Part shown: positions 1 to 9,700 of the stretch, piece by piece
Layout of the letters: every line of letters starts with the position of its first letter
Position numbering within the stretch: the stretch's first letter is position 1
Source: Planctomycetota bacterium
Lineage (GTDB): Bacteria; Planctomycetota; PLA2; JAEUHO01
Length of the DNA: 58,694 bases
Direction: 5' to 3'
Assembly: GCA_030065025.1 (NCBI GenBank)
Contig: JASJDY010000055.1
Span: forward strand, 1 to 58,694
Made by a program: the position numbers and the translations under genes
Notes under the pieces: generated by a model
The model's database searches: none
What the model saw: the letters and a program-made list of their open reading frames with translations, nothing else
What the model was told of the DNA's origin: nothing

Positions 1-786
1 CATTTCGGGAAGGCGCGCCGGGGGCTCATCGTCGCGCACGGCGACGGCCATGAGGCTGAGTCCCGTCGGGGGCGCCGCCGGTCCGGCCGCCGTGCGGTCC
101 CGGGCGGCCAGGATCTGCCCGACGCGCTGCGCTCCCCCGCCCTCGGCCGCCACCTGCAGGAGCGTGCCGACCAGCGTGCGGACCATCTTGTAGAGAAATC
201 CGTCGCCCACGACGTCCAGTCGCAGCTCCTCCTCCTCCTGCGACCAGTGCAGCGCGTGGAGTGTGCGCACCGTGGAGCCGGGATTCGAGCCGAGGTTGGC
301 GAAGGAACGGAAGTCGTGACGGCCCACGAGCGGTGCCGAGCCCGCCTGCAGCGCCTCGAGCGCGGGCACCCGCGACGTGCGCCAGACGCGCCTGCGACGG
401 AGTGGGCGCTTGCGGCGGGAGACGAGGATGCGGTAGCGGTACCACTTCCACACGGCGTCCTTCTGCGCGTGGAAGGCAGGATCCATCTCGCGCAGGTCGA
501 GCACGCCGACGTCCTCGGGCAGGACCGCGTCCAAGGCGCGTGCGAGCTCCTCGGCCGGCATGGCGTGCGTGGTCCGGAAGGACGACACATGATGCTCGGC
601 ATGCACGCCGGCATCCGTGCGGCCGCAGCCGACGACGGCGTGGCGCTCGCCGAGAATGCGCTCGAGGGCGGCCTCGACCGCGCCTTGGACCGTGCGCCCG
701 CGGGCTTGCCGCTGCCAGCCCTCGAAGTCGGTGCCGTCGAACTCGAGGTCGATTCGCAGCGTGCGCCGCCCGCCGTTCTCGACCAA
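1..786 (-). CDS. truA: tRNA pseudouridine synthase TruA (3' end cut off by window edge)
   Basis: TruA converts uridines 38-40 of the tRNA anticodon arm to pseudouridine in the cytoplasm. The reverse strand reads through without a stop from 786 to the window edge (262 codons). It contains the family signature GRTDAGVHA, with the catalytic aspartate in RTDAG, at about residues 53-61, and later FANLGSNPGST and GDGFLYKMVRTLVGTL, typical of TruA C-terminal halves. The only plausible start is TTG at 786, three bases past the rpoN stop, so translation is probably coupled to rpoN. The C-terminus lies outside the window. Identity is firm; the start codon is inferred. Confidence 0.9.
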   Translation of the reverse strand, partial: MVENGGRRTLRIDLEFDGTDFEGWQRQARGRTVQGAVEAALERILGERHAVVGCGRTDAGVHAEHHVSSFRTTHAMPAEELARALDAVLPEDVGVLDLREMDPAFHAQKDAVWKWYRYRILVSRRKRPLRRRRVWRTSRVPALEALQAGSAPLVGRHDFRSFANLGSNPGSTVRTLHALHWSQEEEELRLDVVGDGFLYKMVRTLVGTLLQVAAEGGGAQRVGQILAARDRTAAGPAAPPTGLSLMAVAVRDDEPPARLPEM

Positions 787-788
787 GC

Positions 789-2240
789 CTAGGCCCAGAC
801 GCGACGCTGGCGCGACGAGGGGATGTTGAGGGCCTTGCGGTACTTCGTGACCGTGCGGCGGGCTATGTCGAGGCCGAAGCGCTCCTTCAAGCGCTCGGCG
901 ACCTCGTCGTCGGACAGCGGGTTGTGCTTGTCCTCCTCGTCGATGAGCTCACGCACGCGCTCCTTGACGCTGAGGCGCGACTCGACGCCGCCGTCCTCGT
1001 TCTCCGTGCCGCCGGTGAAGAAGAACTTCAGCGGCACGATGCCGCGGGGCGTCTGCGCATGCTTGTCGCTGATCGCGCGGCTGACCGTGCTGACGTGGAT
1101 GCCGAGCACGTCGGCGATCTCCTGCATCTTCAGCGGCCGCAGGTGGTTCACCCCGAAGTCGAGGTAGTCACGCTGGCGGGCGACGATCTCCTTGACGACG
1201 CGCTCCAGCGTGCTCTGCCGCTGGGCGATGGCCTCGATGAGCCACTTCGCGGAGTCGATCTTGCGCTTGAGGTACTCGCGGACCTTCGGGTCACCGCGCG
1301 ACTGCTCGAGCATGCGGCGCACGTTGTGGCTGAGTCCCACGCGCGGCATGTGATCGTTCACGAGGCGCACGGCGTAGTTGCCGTCGTCCCACTCGATGAC
1401 CACGTCGGGGCGGATGTAGCGGATCGGCCCGGCGGAGTACATGGCGCCGGGGCGCGTGCTGAGGTTCGCGAGGCCGTGCATCACCTCGTAGAGGCGGCTG
1501 ATCTCGATGCCCATGGCGCGCGCGACGCGCGGCAGCTTGTTGCGCTTCAGGTCGTCGTAGTGGTCGCGGATGAGCGTGCGCTTGAGGTGTGCGTCCTCGC
1601 AGTCGTCGCTGATCTGCAGCAGCAGGCACTCCTGGAGGTCGCGCGCGCCGACGCCGCGCGGCTCGAGCGACTGCACGACGTCGAGAGCGGCCGCCATCGT
1701 CTCGGGCGGCAGCGGCACGTCCATGCCCGTGCTCACCTCGGCGAGCGAGCAGGGCAGCAGGCCCGTGTCGGCGAGGTTGTACACGATCGCTTCGGCGGCC
1801 ATGCGCACCTCGGGCTCGAGGTCGAGCTCCTCGAGCTGATGTGCGAGATGCTCGGCGAGGCCCGTGTCGTACGCGGGCGCGTTCTGCATGGCTTCGAGCT
1901 TGCGATCCGACGCTTCCTGTGCCGCGCCGCGACTCTGGTACTGGCTGCCGCGCTCGGCGCTCGCCAGGTCGTCAAGTCGTTCGAGCACACGCTCGGCGTC
2001 GTCCTCGAAGGAGCCGTCGTCCTCCTGTGACGCCGTGCGTTCGGTGCCGTTTTCGCCGTACGTCTCCGGCGCGGGTTCGACGACCTCGAGCGCCTCGTTC
2101 TCCTGCAGCTCGTTCTCGATGAGCTCACGCAGATCCATCGCGGGCAGCTGCAGGATCTCGATGGACTGGATGATCTGCGGCGCGAGCCGCAGCTGCTGTG
2201 AGAGCTTCAGGTTGAGGCCGAGTTCCAGTCGCATCGGCAT
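789..2240 (-). CDS. rpoN: RNA polymerase sigma-54 factor RpoN
   Basis: Alternative sigma factor that recognises -24/-12 promoters (GG/GC) and needs AAA+ activators to open them. At 483 aa it has the normal length. The N-terminus has the leucine/glutamine-rich activator-interacting region I (LKLSQQLRLAPQIIQSIEIL). A core-binding domain follows, then a helix-turn-helix (QEIADVLGIHVSTVSRA) and a C-terminal RpoN box at about residues 460-468 (ARRTVTKYR). The acidic stretch around residues 60-90 fits region II. Two in-frame ATG codons (2240 and 2234) could both start it. A matching activator with the GAFTGA loop lies at 37175-39022 in the same window. Confidence 0.96.
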   Translation of the reverse strand: MPMRLELGLNLKLSQQLRLAPQIIQSIEILQLPAMDLRELIENELQENEALEVVEPAPETYGENGTERTASQEDDGSFEDDAERVLERLDDLASAERGSQYQSRGAAQEASDRKLEAMQNAPAYDTGLAEHLAHQLEELDLEPEVRMAAEAIVYNLADTGLLPCSLAEVSTGMDVPLPPETMAAALDVVQSLEPRGVGARDLQECLLLQISDDCEDAHLKRTLIRDHYDDLKRNKLPRVARAMGIEISRLYEVMHGLANLSTRPGAMYSAGPIRYIRPDVVIEWDDGNYAVRLVNDHMPRVGLSHNVRRMLEQSRGDPKVREYLKRKIDSAKWLIEAIAQRQSTLERVVKEIVARQRDYLDFGVNHLRPLKMQEIADVLGIHVSTVSRAISDKHAQTPRGIVPLKFFFTGGTENEDGGVESRLSVKERVRELIDEEDKHNPLSDDEVAERLKERFGLDIARRTVTKYRKALNIPSSRQRRVWA

Positions 2241-2403
2241 CCACTGTACAGCCCGGTGCGGCGACGTCGCAAACGCGTGTCAGGTGCGCACACGTGTGTT
2301 GCGAACACGGAAAAATCCCTTGACCTGAACCCGTGCGTCGGGGGCTGCGCGCTTTCGCACGTGCTGATTCGAACGTCGCGCGCAAACGCGTCTCGATGGG
2401 CGC

Positions 2404-3024
2404 TCAGGCGTCGAGCGCGCGCCGTCCCTCGAACGCATCGGCGAGGACGGATGCGTTCTGGTATTCGATCTGACCGCCCGTGGGAAGGCCGCGCGCGAGT
2501 CGCGTGATGCGGGGGCGTCCGTCGCGTTGGATGGAGCGCACGGCGTCCGCCACGGCCAGCGCGGTGCCGTCTCCCTCGAGGTCGGGATTCGTACCGATGC
2601 ACACCTCGTCCACCTCGGACTGCGCAGCGCGCGTTGCGAGACCGGCGAGATCGAGCGCGCCCGCGTCGACGCCCTCGAGCGGACTCAGTCGTGCGCCGAG
2701 GACGAAGTAGAGGCCGCGATAACTTCCCCCGCTCTCGACCGCCGTGAGGTCGCGCGGCGTCTCGACGACGAGGAGGAGACTGCGATCGCGCGCCTCGTCG
2801 GCGCACAGCGGACAGGGATCGTGCTCCGAAGGCGCGCGGCACGAGGAGCACGGTCGGATGCGCTCGCGCGCCGTGCGGATGGCGTCGGCGAGCGCCAGTG
2901 CGTCCGTCTCGGGCACGCGCAGCAGGTGGTGCGCAAGGCGCGCGGCGCTCCGGGGGCCGATGCCGGGTAGCCGCTCGAGCTCGGTGACCAGCGCTTCGAG
3001 GCTCTCGGGTGTCCGGGCGGGCAC
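2404..3024 (-). CDS. recR: Recombination mediator protein RecR
   Basis: RecR works with RecO (and RecF) to load RecA at single-strand gaps. The protein has the expected order: helix-hairpin-helix (LPGIGPRSAARLAHHLL), a four-cysteine zinc finger (CSSC then CPLC, 11 residues apart), and a Toprim domain (LLLVVETPRDLTAVESGG, later GTNPDLEGDGTALAVADAV). I chose GTG at 3024 because GGGAG lies about nine bases upstream and it follows the dnaX stop by one base. An in-frame ATG at 3057 would overlap dnaX by 32 bases and has no visible ribosome binding site. The dnaX-recR order is widely conserved, but the usual small ybaB gene between them is absent here. Confidence 0.94.
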   Translation of the reverse strand: MPARTPESLEALVTELERLPGIGPRSAARLAHHLLRVPETDALALADAIRTARERIRPCSSCRAPSEHDPCPLCADEARDRSLLLVVETPRDLTAVESGGSYRGLYFVLGARLSPLEGVDAGALDLAGLATRAAQSEVDEVCIGTNPDLEGDGTALAVADAVRSIQRDGRPRITRLARGLPTGGQIEYQNASVLADAFEGRRALDA

Positions 3025-3025
3025 G

Positions 3026-4753
3026 CTACGTCGCTCCCGGCCGCTCGCGCGGCGCATCGTCGGCGCGACGCTCGATGTTGAGCAGACGACCGCCGGTGAT
3101 CTCGGTCACGTGCTGTACGGCGGGATGGCCGCGCATGTCTTCGCCGACGGGCTCCGTGACGGGCGTGATGCGCTGCACGTCGCGCACCTCGAGCTTGACG
3201 AACGACCCGAGGATCTCGCGCACGACCTGGCCGAACGCGAGCTGCATCTCGCGCCGGAGCAGGGTGCCGCGCGCGCTGGCGCGGCTCTGCGGCAGCGCGA
3301 CGATCGCCGCGTTCCCGCGTAGCTCGCGCGGCTCGGCGCTCTCGAGCGCACGGCCGAGGGGCGGACTGCGCCGCATGGCGCCGCGCACGATCTCCGGCCA
3401 GGCGTCACGCAGCCGGTTCACATCGAGGGACTCCGGCTGGGGCGGCCGTTCCCTGCTTTGGGTCTGCGTCTGGGTCTGCGCCGGTGCCACAGTCGATGCG
3501 GGGGCCGGCGTACGCGCCGGCGCCGATGCCACGCCCGGGTTGGGTGCCGCGGCCGGGGCGCGCGGAGCGTTGGAGACCGCTGGTGGCCGCGGCTCGGGGG
3601 CAGCCGGCGCCTCCCCGCCCTCGCCGCGCAACGCTGCGATCAGCGCATCGAGATCGCGGGCGTCGGGCAGGCGCGCCAGCTCGACGGCGGCGACCTGCAG
3701 GACCAGCCCCCCATCGGCGCCGGCGCGCAGATGGGCGCGCTTGCCGAGCAGGACGTCCACCGCGCGGGCGACGCGGGCGTAGCCGGGGCCGACCGGCTCG
3801 CCGCCGGAAGGCGCGCGCACGGACTGCACGAGCATCTCCCGCAGCCGCTCGAGCCACTGGTCCACGAGGACGCCGGGCTTGGAGCCGGCGCCCAGGCACG
3901 CGTCGACCGCGTCGAGCGCGGCGCCGGCGTCGCGCGCGTCGACGGCTGCGCACAGGGCGTCGAGCAGGTCGGCCGGCGCGCGACCGGAGAGGGCGTCGAG
4001 GTCGGCGACGCTGATCGGGTCGCCGTTGGGGCGCGCGGCGATCAGCTGCTCGAGCTGCGATTCCGCGTCCCGCAAGCCGCCCAGGGCGCCGTGGGCGATC
4101 GCCTTGGCCAGGCCCGGCCCGAGCGGCACGCCCTCGCGGGAGGCGAGCTCCTCGAGGCGCGCGGCCATGGCGGCGTCGTCGATGGGTCGAAACTCCACGC
4201 GCTGGCAGCGGCTGCGGAACGTGTCCGGCAGCTTGTGCTCTTCCGTCGTGCAGAAGAGGAACTTCACCTGCGGCGGCGGCTCCTCGAGCGTCTTGAGGAA
4301 CGCGTTGAACGCCGGCAGCGAGAGCATGTGGACCTCGTCCACGATCCAGATGCGGTAGCGCGAGCGCACGGTCGCGTACCCCACCTGCTCACGCAGCGCG
4401 CGCACGTCGTCGACGGCGTTGTTGCTGGCCGCGTCCATCTCGACGACGTCGAGGTCGGAGCCGGCGGCGATGTCGACGCACGACGAACACGTGCCGCAGG
4501 GCTCGAAGGCCTCGGTCGGCTCCGTGTCCTCGACGATCTCGTCGTGCGGCACGCGCTGCTCGCAGTTGAGCGCGCGCGCGAAGATGCGTGCCGTGGTCGT
4601 CTTGCCCACGCCTCGCGGACCGACCAGGAGGTAGGCGTGCCCGACGCGGCCGGAGGCCAGCGCGTTCTGGAGGATGCGCGCGACGTGCTCCTGACCGACG
4701 AGGTCGGTGAAGCGCTGAGGGCGGTACTTGCGGGAGAGGACCTGATGGGGCAT
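3026..4753 (-). CDS. dnaX: DNA polymerase III subunits gamma/tau (clamp loader ATPase)
   Basis: AAA+ subunit of the clamp loader that places the beta clamp on primed DNA. 575 aa. Visible: N-terminal RKYRPQRFTDLVGQ; Walker A GPRGVGKTT near residue 45-53; zinc-binding cysteines at 64, 86, 89 and 92 (CGTCSSC); Walker B with DEVH near 139-142; an SRC sensor region. After about residue 375 comes a proline/alanine-rich linker that includes a short Gln-Thr alternation at 3462-3482, then a tau-like C-terminal domain. No obvious slippery frameshift signal was seen, so a short gamma form is not claimed. recR follows immediately downstream. Confidence 0.95.
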   Translation of the reverse strand: MPHQVLSRKYRPQRFTDLVGQEHVARILQNALASGRVGHAYLLVGPRGVGKTTTARIFARALNCEQRVPHDEIVEDTEPTEAFEPCGTCSSCVDIAAGSDLDVVEMDAASNNAVDDVRALREQVGYATVRSRYRIWIVDEVHMLSLPAFNAFLKTLEEPPPQVKFLFCTTEEHKLPDTFRSRCQRVEFRPIDDAAMAARLEELASREGVPLGPGLAKAIAHGALGGLRDAESQLEQLIAARPNGDPISVADLDALSGRAPADLLDALCAAVDARDAGAALDAVDACLGAGSKPGVLVDQWLERLREMLVQSVRAPSGGEPVGPGYARVARAVDVLLGKRAHLRAGADGGLVLQVAAVELARLPDARDLDALIAALRGEGGEAPAAPEPRPPAVSNAPRAPAAAPNPGVASAPARTPAPASTVAPAQTQTQTQSRERPPQPESLDVNRLRDAWPEIVRGAMRRSPPLGRALESAEPRELRGNAAIVALPQSRASARGTLLRREMQLAFGQVVREILGSFVKLEVRDVQRITPVTEPVGEDMRGHPAVQHVTEITGGRLLNIERRADDAPRERPGAT

Positions 4754-4811
4754 TGGGGTCGTGAGTGTAGCGGGACGGTCCTACGGCGCCTGGTCACCGC
4801 CACGGCCACGG

Positions 4812-4845
4812 GCGGGCACCGGCACCGGCAGAGGCACCGGCACGA
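4812..4845. repeat. Hexamer-armed repeat, family A, single arm (A1)
   Basis: A stretch built of CACCGG/CAGAGG-type 6-nt units between the dnaX start and the stop codon of the next gene. It is nearly the reverse complement of the left arm at 5468-5500, so the two face each other across the hypothetical gene at 4847-5425. No second arm lies next to it. Confidence 0.7.
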
Positions 4846-4846
4846 A

Positions 4847-5425
4847 TCAGTCCGCCGCCGGTTCGTCCTCCGACGCCGCCTCGGACTCCTCGGCTTCGTT
4901 CGGCGCAGGAGATTCGACGACCTCCATATCGAACAACCGCATCAGGTCCTGCTGCAGCGTCTCGGCCTCCGCCTCCGACACCTGCGGCGCCGGCACGGTG
5001 AAGGTGTCCTTCTCCTTGGGCCAGCGCGCGGTGAGGGTGTCGGCATCCTGGTCCGTGACGATCAGTCTGCGCTTGCGCGCCAGGAGCAGGGCCAGCGTCA
5101 GACAGACGGCGGCACGATCCTCGCGCCCCTCCGCGAGCAGGCGCTGGAGGAACTCGCGTGCCATGCCCAGGTCGAAGCGCTTCGGACCATCGTCCTTGGC
5201 CGGCGCCGTGCGCGTGCGCCACGTGCACCAGGCGCCGGCGAGTAGCTCGTCGGTCGCCTCGCTGGCGAGGAAGTCCTTGCGCACGAAGCCGCTGCCCTTG
5301 ACGCGGTCCTCGGTCTCCTCTTCCTCCTCGCCAAAGAGCGCGGTCACGACCTCGCTGTCGGGCGGGAACGGTTCCCCGGTGAGGGCGCTCTTACGCGCGA
5401 GTCGCTGCAGCTTCCAGACGGCCAT
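4847..5425 (-). CDS. Conserved hypothetical protein (planctomycete type)
   Basis: 192 aa, no signal peptide and no membrane segment, so probably cytoplasmic. The N-terminus (WKLQRLARKSALTGEPFPP) and the middle part (CLTLALLLARKRRL, then EVSEAEAET-like acidic helix) resemble, from memory, small conserved planctomycete proteins whose N-terminus usually carries a CxxC zinc knuckle. Here those cysteines are missing. The C-terminal 20 residues are almost all Glu, Asp, Ser and Ala. Function is unknown. The gene stands alone between dnaX and the HEAT lipoprotein, flanked on both sides by family A hexamer repeats in opposite orientation. ATG at 5425 is the first methionine. Confidence 0.75.
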   Translation of the reverse strand: MAVWKLQRLARKSALTGEPFPPDSEVVTALFGEEEEETEDRVKGSGFVRKDFLASEATDELLAGAWCTWRTRTAPAKDDGPKRFDLGMAREFLQRLLAEGREDRAAVCLTLALLLARKRRLIVTDQDADTLTARWPKEKDTFTVPAPQVSEAEAETLQQDLMRLFDMEVVESPAPNEAEESEAASEDEPAAD

Positions 5426-5467
5426 GGGGTTGTCTCTATACCCGATCCGGGTGACGGCACGGCAGGC

Positions 5468-5540
5468 GTGCCGGTGCCGGTGCCTCTGCCGGTGCCCGCC
5501 CGTTTCGGCCGGGCAGAGGCACCGGCACCGGCAAAGGCAC
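5468..5540. repeat. Hexamer-armed palindrome, family A (A2)
   Basis: Left arm 5468-5490 and right arm 5512-5534 pair over 22 of 23 bases. Arms consist of GTGCCG and GTGCCT units and end in CTCTGCC. The loop (about 21 bases) begins GGTGCCCGCCCGTT, the same as in copy A3. It lies between the start of the hypothetical gene and the stop of the HEAT-repeat lipoprotein. Confidence 0.85.
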
Positions 5541-5543
5541 GAG

Positions 5544-6401
5544 TCAGAACGGCAGTTTCGTCCTACCCCTCAGCGCCTCCTCGGCCTTCCGCTGCACGAA
5601 GGGATCGGGATCCCGCGCCGCCCGCTCGAGGATCGGCCGTACCCGCTCGTTCTTCCGCAGCGCCGCGCCGAGCCCCTGCACGGCGGCGGCGCGGTCCTGC
5701 CAGTCGGTCGCGGTGGCGAGGTGACGCTCGAGCGCGGCGACGGCCGCGTCGTTGCCGATCCTCCCGAGCGCGAACGCCGCGTAGCGCCGCCCGGAGGGTC
5801 GGGCGCGCTCCAGCAGCTCCGGCGATGCGAGCGTCGGCACGGCGGGCTCGCCGATGGCGATCAGGACGCGGGCGGCATCGCGACGGGTGAAGTCGTCGAT
5901 CTGGAAGTGGTGGAAGGTCTTCTTGATGCGCGCGCTGGGATCGTTCGGGTCCGGCACCTCCGCCACGACCGCCTTCCCCAGCGGCACGAGGTCCTCCACG
6001 AGCGGCTTGGCGAAGTAGGCGGCGGCGGGCTCGCCGATGACGGCGGCGCTGCTCGCGACGCGGTTGATCTCGCTCTTGCGGCTGTGGATCGAGGCCGTGA
6101 AGAAGTGGCGGAAGAGGTTCTCGCTCAGGACGTACGGCCCGGCACCGCCACGGGAGACAATGCTGCGGAGGCTCACGCGCCACACCGGGCTGCGGGCGAG
6201 GAACTGCCGCCACGCCCGCTCGATCTCCATCTTGTCGGCCGCGCTGAGCGAGCCCATCTCGACCTGACGCTGATCGCCGAGACGGATGCGGCTCGGATCG
6301 GGCGGCGCGGCGGCGTCGTCGCGCTGGCGGGAACCGGAGGTCGCCTCGTCGCCGGCGCAGGCCGCAAGGAGGAGGCACAGAACGAGGGCGAGATGTCGCA
6401 T
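5544..6401 (-). CDS. HEAT-repeat lipoprotein
   Basis: 285 aa. The N-terminus MRHLALVLCLLLAAC is a lipoprotein signal with Cys15 as the lipidated residue, so the mature protein should be anchored in a membrane facing outward. The rest is mostly alpha-helical HEAT-like units: DAARVLIAIGEPAVPTL, RYAAFALGRIGNDAAVAAL and QDRAAAVQGLGAALRKN. These usually form a curved protein-binding surface. The reading frame is open upstream to 6707, but that extension is low-complexity repeat sequence (CRCRCRC), so the start at 6401 is preferred. No catalytic motif was seen and the partner is unknown. Confidence 0.82.
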   Translation of the reverse strand: MRHLALVLCLLLAACAGDEATSGSRQRDDAAAPPDPSRIRLGDQRQVEMGSLSAADKMEIERAWRQFLARSPVWRVSLRSIVSRGGAGPYVLSENLFRHFFTASIHSRKSEINRVASSAAVIGEPAAAYFAKPLVEDLVPLGKAVVAEVPDPNDPSARIKKTFHHFQIDDFTRRDAARVLIAIGEPAVPTLASPELLERARPSGRRYAAFALGRIGNDAAVAALERHLATATDWQDRAAAVQGLGAALRKNERVRPILERAARDPDPFVQRKAEEALRGRTKLPF

Positions 6402-6448
6402 GGGGCGGGGAGGGTACGGGGGATTCGTCACGGGACGGTGACTTCTCC

Positions 6449-6465
6449 GCCTGCGTCTGCGTGGT
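6449..6465. repeat. CTGCGT hexamer tract (family C, copy 1)
   Basis: Seventeen bases, CCTGCGTCTGCGTGGTC, identical to 24131-24147. In both places the tract is followed within 20-55 bases by a family B palindrome. A related GTCTGG/GTCTGC tract occurs inside dnaX at 3462-3482, where it encodes Gln-Thr repeats. Confidence 0.7.
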
Positions 6466-6484
6466 CCTCCCATCGGGTCCCGTC

Positions 6485-6570
6485 GCGCTCGCGCTCGCGT
6501 GCGCGCTCGACCCTCGGGCAGTCGCCGGATCGCCGTCGTGGGTCGAGCGCGAGCGGGATCGCGAGCGCGA
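6485..6570. repeat. Hexamer-armed palindrome, family B (B1)
   Basis: Left arm 6485-6513 (GCGCTC/GCGCGT units ending CTCGACCC) pairs imperfectly with right arm 6540-6570 (GGGTCGAGCGCGAG then GCGAGC units). The core CTCGACCC...GGGTCGAG is shared with B2 and B3. Confidence 0.75.
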
Positions 6571-6590
6571 GGCCTGCGCGAGAAGCATCT

Positions 6591-6663
6591 GTGCCGGTGC
6601 CGGTGCCTCTGCCGGTGCCCGCCCGTTCCCGTCGGGCAGAGGCACCGGCACCGGCACCGGCAC
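6591..6663. repeat. Hexamer-armed palindrome, family A (A3)
   Basis: Left arm 6591-6613 and right arm 6635-6657 are perfect 23-base inverted repeats of GTGCCG/GTGCCT/CTGCC units. One extra right-hand unit runs to 6663. The element ends 42 bases before the dnaE start codon. Together with C1 and B1 it fills most of the 6402-6705 gap, where no other promoter-like sequence was recognised. Confidence 0.88.
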
Positions 6664-6705
6664 GGCAACGCGGAGCTGTCGCTCCGCGTTCCTACCATCC
6701 GCCGC

Positions 6706-9700
6706 ATGCCGCGTCAGTTCGTCCACACCCACGTCCACAGCGATTACAGCCTGATCGACGGCGCCGCCAAGGTGAAGGACCTCGTCGCCGCCGCAGCCCG
6801 CTGCGAACAGCCCGCGCTGGCCCTGACGGACCACGGCAACATGTGCGGCGCCATCGAGTTCTACAAGACCGCTCGGGAGGCGGGCGTCAAGCCGATCATC
6901 GGCACCGAGGCGTACGTCGCCCCACGGTCCCGCTTCGACCGCCAGAAGAACCCGGTCGTCGCCCACCACCTCGTGCTGCTGGCGCAGAACGAGGTGGGCT
7001 ATCGCAACCTCTTGAAGCTCTCGACACGCTCGTTCACCGAGGGCTTCTACTACGTCCCGCGCATGGACAAGGAGCTCCTCGCCGCGCACAACGAGGGACT
7101 CATCTGTCAGTCCGCGTGCCTCTCCGGCGAGGTGCCCTACTACGCCAAGCACGACGACCAACGCCGGGCAACGGCTGCCGCCATGTCGTTGCGCGACATC
7201 TTCGGCGACCGCTTCTATCTGGAGATCCAGCGCAACGGCACCGAGGGCCAGGAGCCCGTCAATCAGCACATCCTGAGGATCGCGAACGAGACCGGCATCC
7301 CGGTCGTGGCGGCGCAGGACATCCACTACGTGGACCCCGCCGATCAGGACGCACACGAGGTGAAGACCTGCATCGGCATGGGCCGTGTGCTGCGCGACAA
7401 CAAGCTCAAGCACGCCGGCGCATTGTGCTTCCGCGACACGGACCACATGTACGAGACGTTCTCGGACGTCGAGTACGCCTGTCACAACACGGTGGAGATC
7501 GCGGACCGCTGCGACCTCGAGCTCGAGCTCGGCACGCACCACCTCCCCCATTTCGATCCGCCGGGGGGTGAGGACCCCACCTCCTACTTCCGCCGTCTGT
7601 GCATCGAAGGCGCGAAGGAGCGGTACGGCTCGCCGCTGTCCGACGCGGTCGTCGAGCGTCTCGAGTACGAGCAGCAGGTGATCGAGGAGATGGGCTTCGT
7701 CTCCTACTTCCTCGTCACGTGGGACTTCGTCCGCTTCGCCCGCGAGCAGGACATCCCGGTCGGGCCCGGTCGCGGCAGCGCCGCGGGCTCGATCGTCGCC
7801 TACTGCCTGGGCATCACGAACGTGGACCCGCTCGAGTGGAACCTCATCTTCGAGCGCTTCCTGAATCCCGCCCGCATCTCGATGCCCGACATCGACATCG
7901 ACTTCTGCAAGGACGGCCGCGAGCGCGTCATCCACTATGTGCGCGACAAGTACGGCGGCGCCGACTGCGTCTCGCAGATCATCACCTTTGGTCGCCTTGC
8001 CGCCCGCGCCGTCGTGCGCGACGTCGGCCGCGTGCTCGAGGTGCCGCTCGGCGACGTGGACCGCCTCGCCAAGCAGGTCCCGAACGGGCCCAAGGCGTCG
8101 CTGCGTGGAGCCCTGGAGGCCGACCCCGACCTGAAGCGCACGGTCGACCAGAACCCCGAGTACCGCCGGCTCGTGGACACCGCGCTCAAGCTCGAGGGCA
8201 TGAACCGCAATGCGGGGAAGCACGCCGCGGGCGTCGTGGTCGCCAACGGCAAGCTCGAGAAGTACGTGCCGCTGTACAAGGTCGGCGACGACATCACGAC
8301 CCAGTACTCGATGGACATCCTCGAGGAGATCGGCCTCCTCAAGATCGACTTCCTGGGTCTGCGCACGCTGACGATCATCGACAAGGCGCTGGCGAACATC
8401 CGCCGCAGCGGCGTCGAGCCGCCCGACATGGACACGCTGCCGCTCGACGACGCGCCGACGTACGCGATGCTGGCCGAAGGCGACGCTCTCGGCATCTTCC
8501 AAGTCGAGAGCTCGGGCATGCGCGACCTGCTGAAGAAGCTCCAGCCCAAGACGTTCGACGAGCTGGGCACGATCGTGGCGCTCTACCGTCCCGGCCCCAT
8601 GGGCTCGGGCATGGTGGACATGTACATCGAGCGCACGAAGGGGCGCGAGGAGGTCACCTACCCCCACCCGTCGCTCGAGCCGATCCTCGAGGAGACCAAG
8701 GGCGTCGTCGTCTACCAGGAGCAGGTGATGCGCATCACCAACGTCCTGGCGGGCTTCGAGATGTCCGACGCGGACAACCTGCGCAAGGCGATGGGCAAGA
8801 AGAAGCCCGAGCTCCTGGCGAAGTTTCGCGATCTCTTCGTCGAAGGCTGCGGCAAGAAGGGCATGGCCGAGGCGGACGCGATCGAGATCTGGAACCAGCT
8901 CGAGCACTTCGCCGGCTACGGCTTCAACAAGAGCCACACGGTCGCCTACGGGCTGATCACCTACCAGACCGCCTACCTCAAGCGTCACTTCCCCCGCGAG
9001 TTCATGGCCGCCCTGCTCACATGCGAGATGGCGGACATGGACAAGATCACGGAGTACATCGAGGAGGCGCGGCGGATGGGCATCGACGTCCTGCCGCCGG
9101 ACGTCTCGCGCTCCGACTGGGAGTTCATCGTCGAGGGCGAGAACGTCCGCTACGGACTCGCAGCGATCAAGGGCGTGGGCAAGGCCGCCGCCGAGTCGAT
9201 CGTCGCCGGGCGCGCGGACGGCGGCGACTACCCGAGCGTGTTCGACCTCTGCGAGCGCGTCGAGCTGGCGAAGGTGAACCGGGCCACGCTGGAGTCGCTC
9301 GTCCGCGCCGGCGCATTCGACGCCACGGGCGCGCTGCGCGCGCAGGTGGCAGCCGTGCTCGACCGCGCCCTGGCCCTCGGGCAGTCCGCCGCCGCCGATC
9401 GGCACTCGGGCCAGCTCGGTCTGTTCGGAGAAGCGGCCGCCGACGAAGCGGCGCCCGACTACCCCGACGAGCCGGAGTGGCCGGAGCGCGACCTCCTCGC
9501 GTGGGAGCGCGAGGCGATCGGCTACTACGCCACGAACCATCCCCTGTCGAAGCACGAGCGCCGCCTGCGCGTGCTCGCCAACGCTCGTACGTCGGAGTGC
9601 GACGAGATCCCGGACCGCACGGAGGTGCGCCTGGGCGGGATGATCCGCGGTCTCCGGACCTCGATCGTGCGCAAGGGTCGCAACGAAGGACGGCGCATGG

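Noticed and set aside
261..2030. 589-aa plus-strand open frame opposite truA and rpoN
   Set aside because: Arg/Ala-rich shadow frame; the minus strand has clear TruA and RpoN motifs.
4754..4846. SRP RNA (ffs), often found near dnaX
   Set aside because: No SRP Alu or helix 8 motif; the stretch is short and mostly a family A arm.
6591..6663. CRISPR array
   Set aside because: Units are 6 nt, adjacent and palindromic, without spacers; no cas genes in the window.
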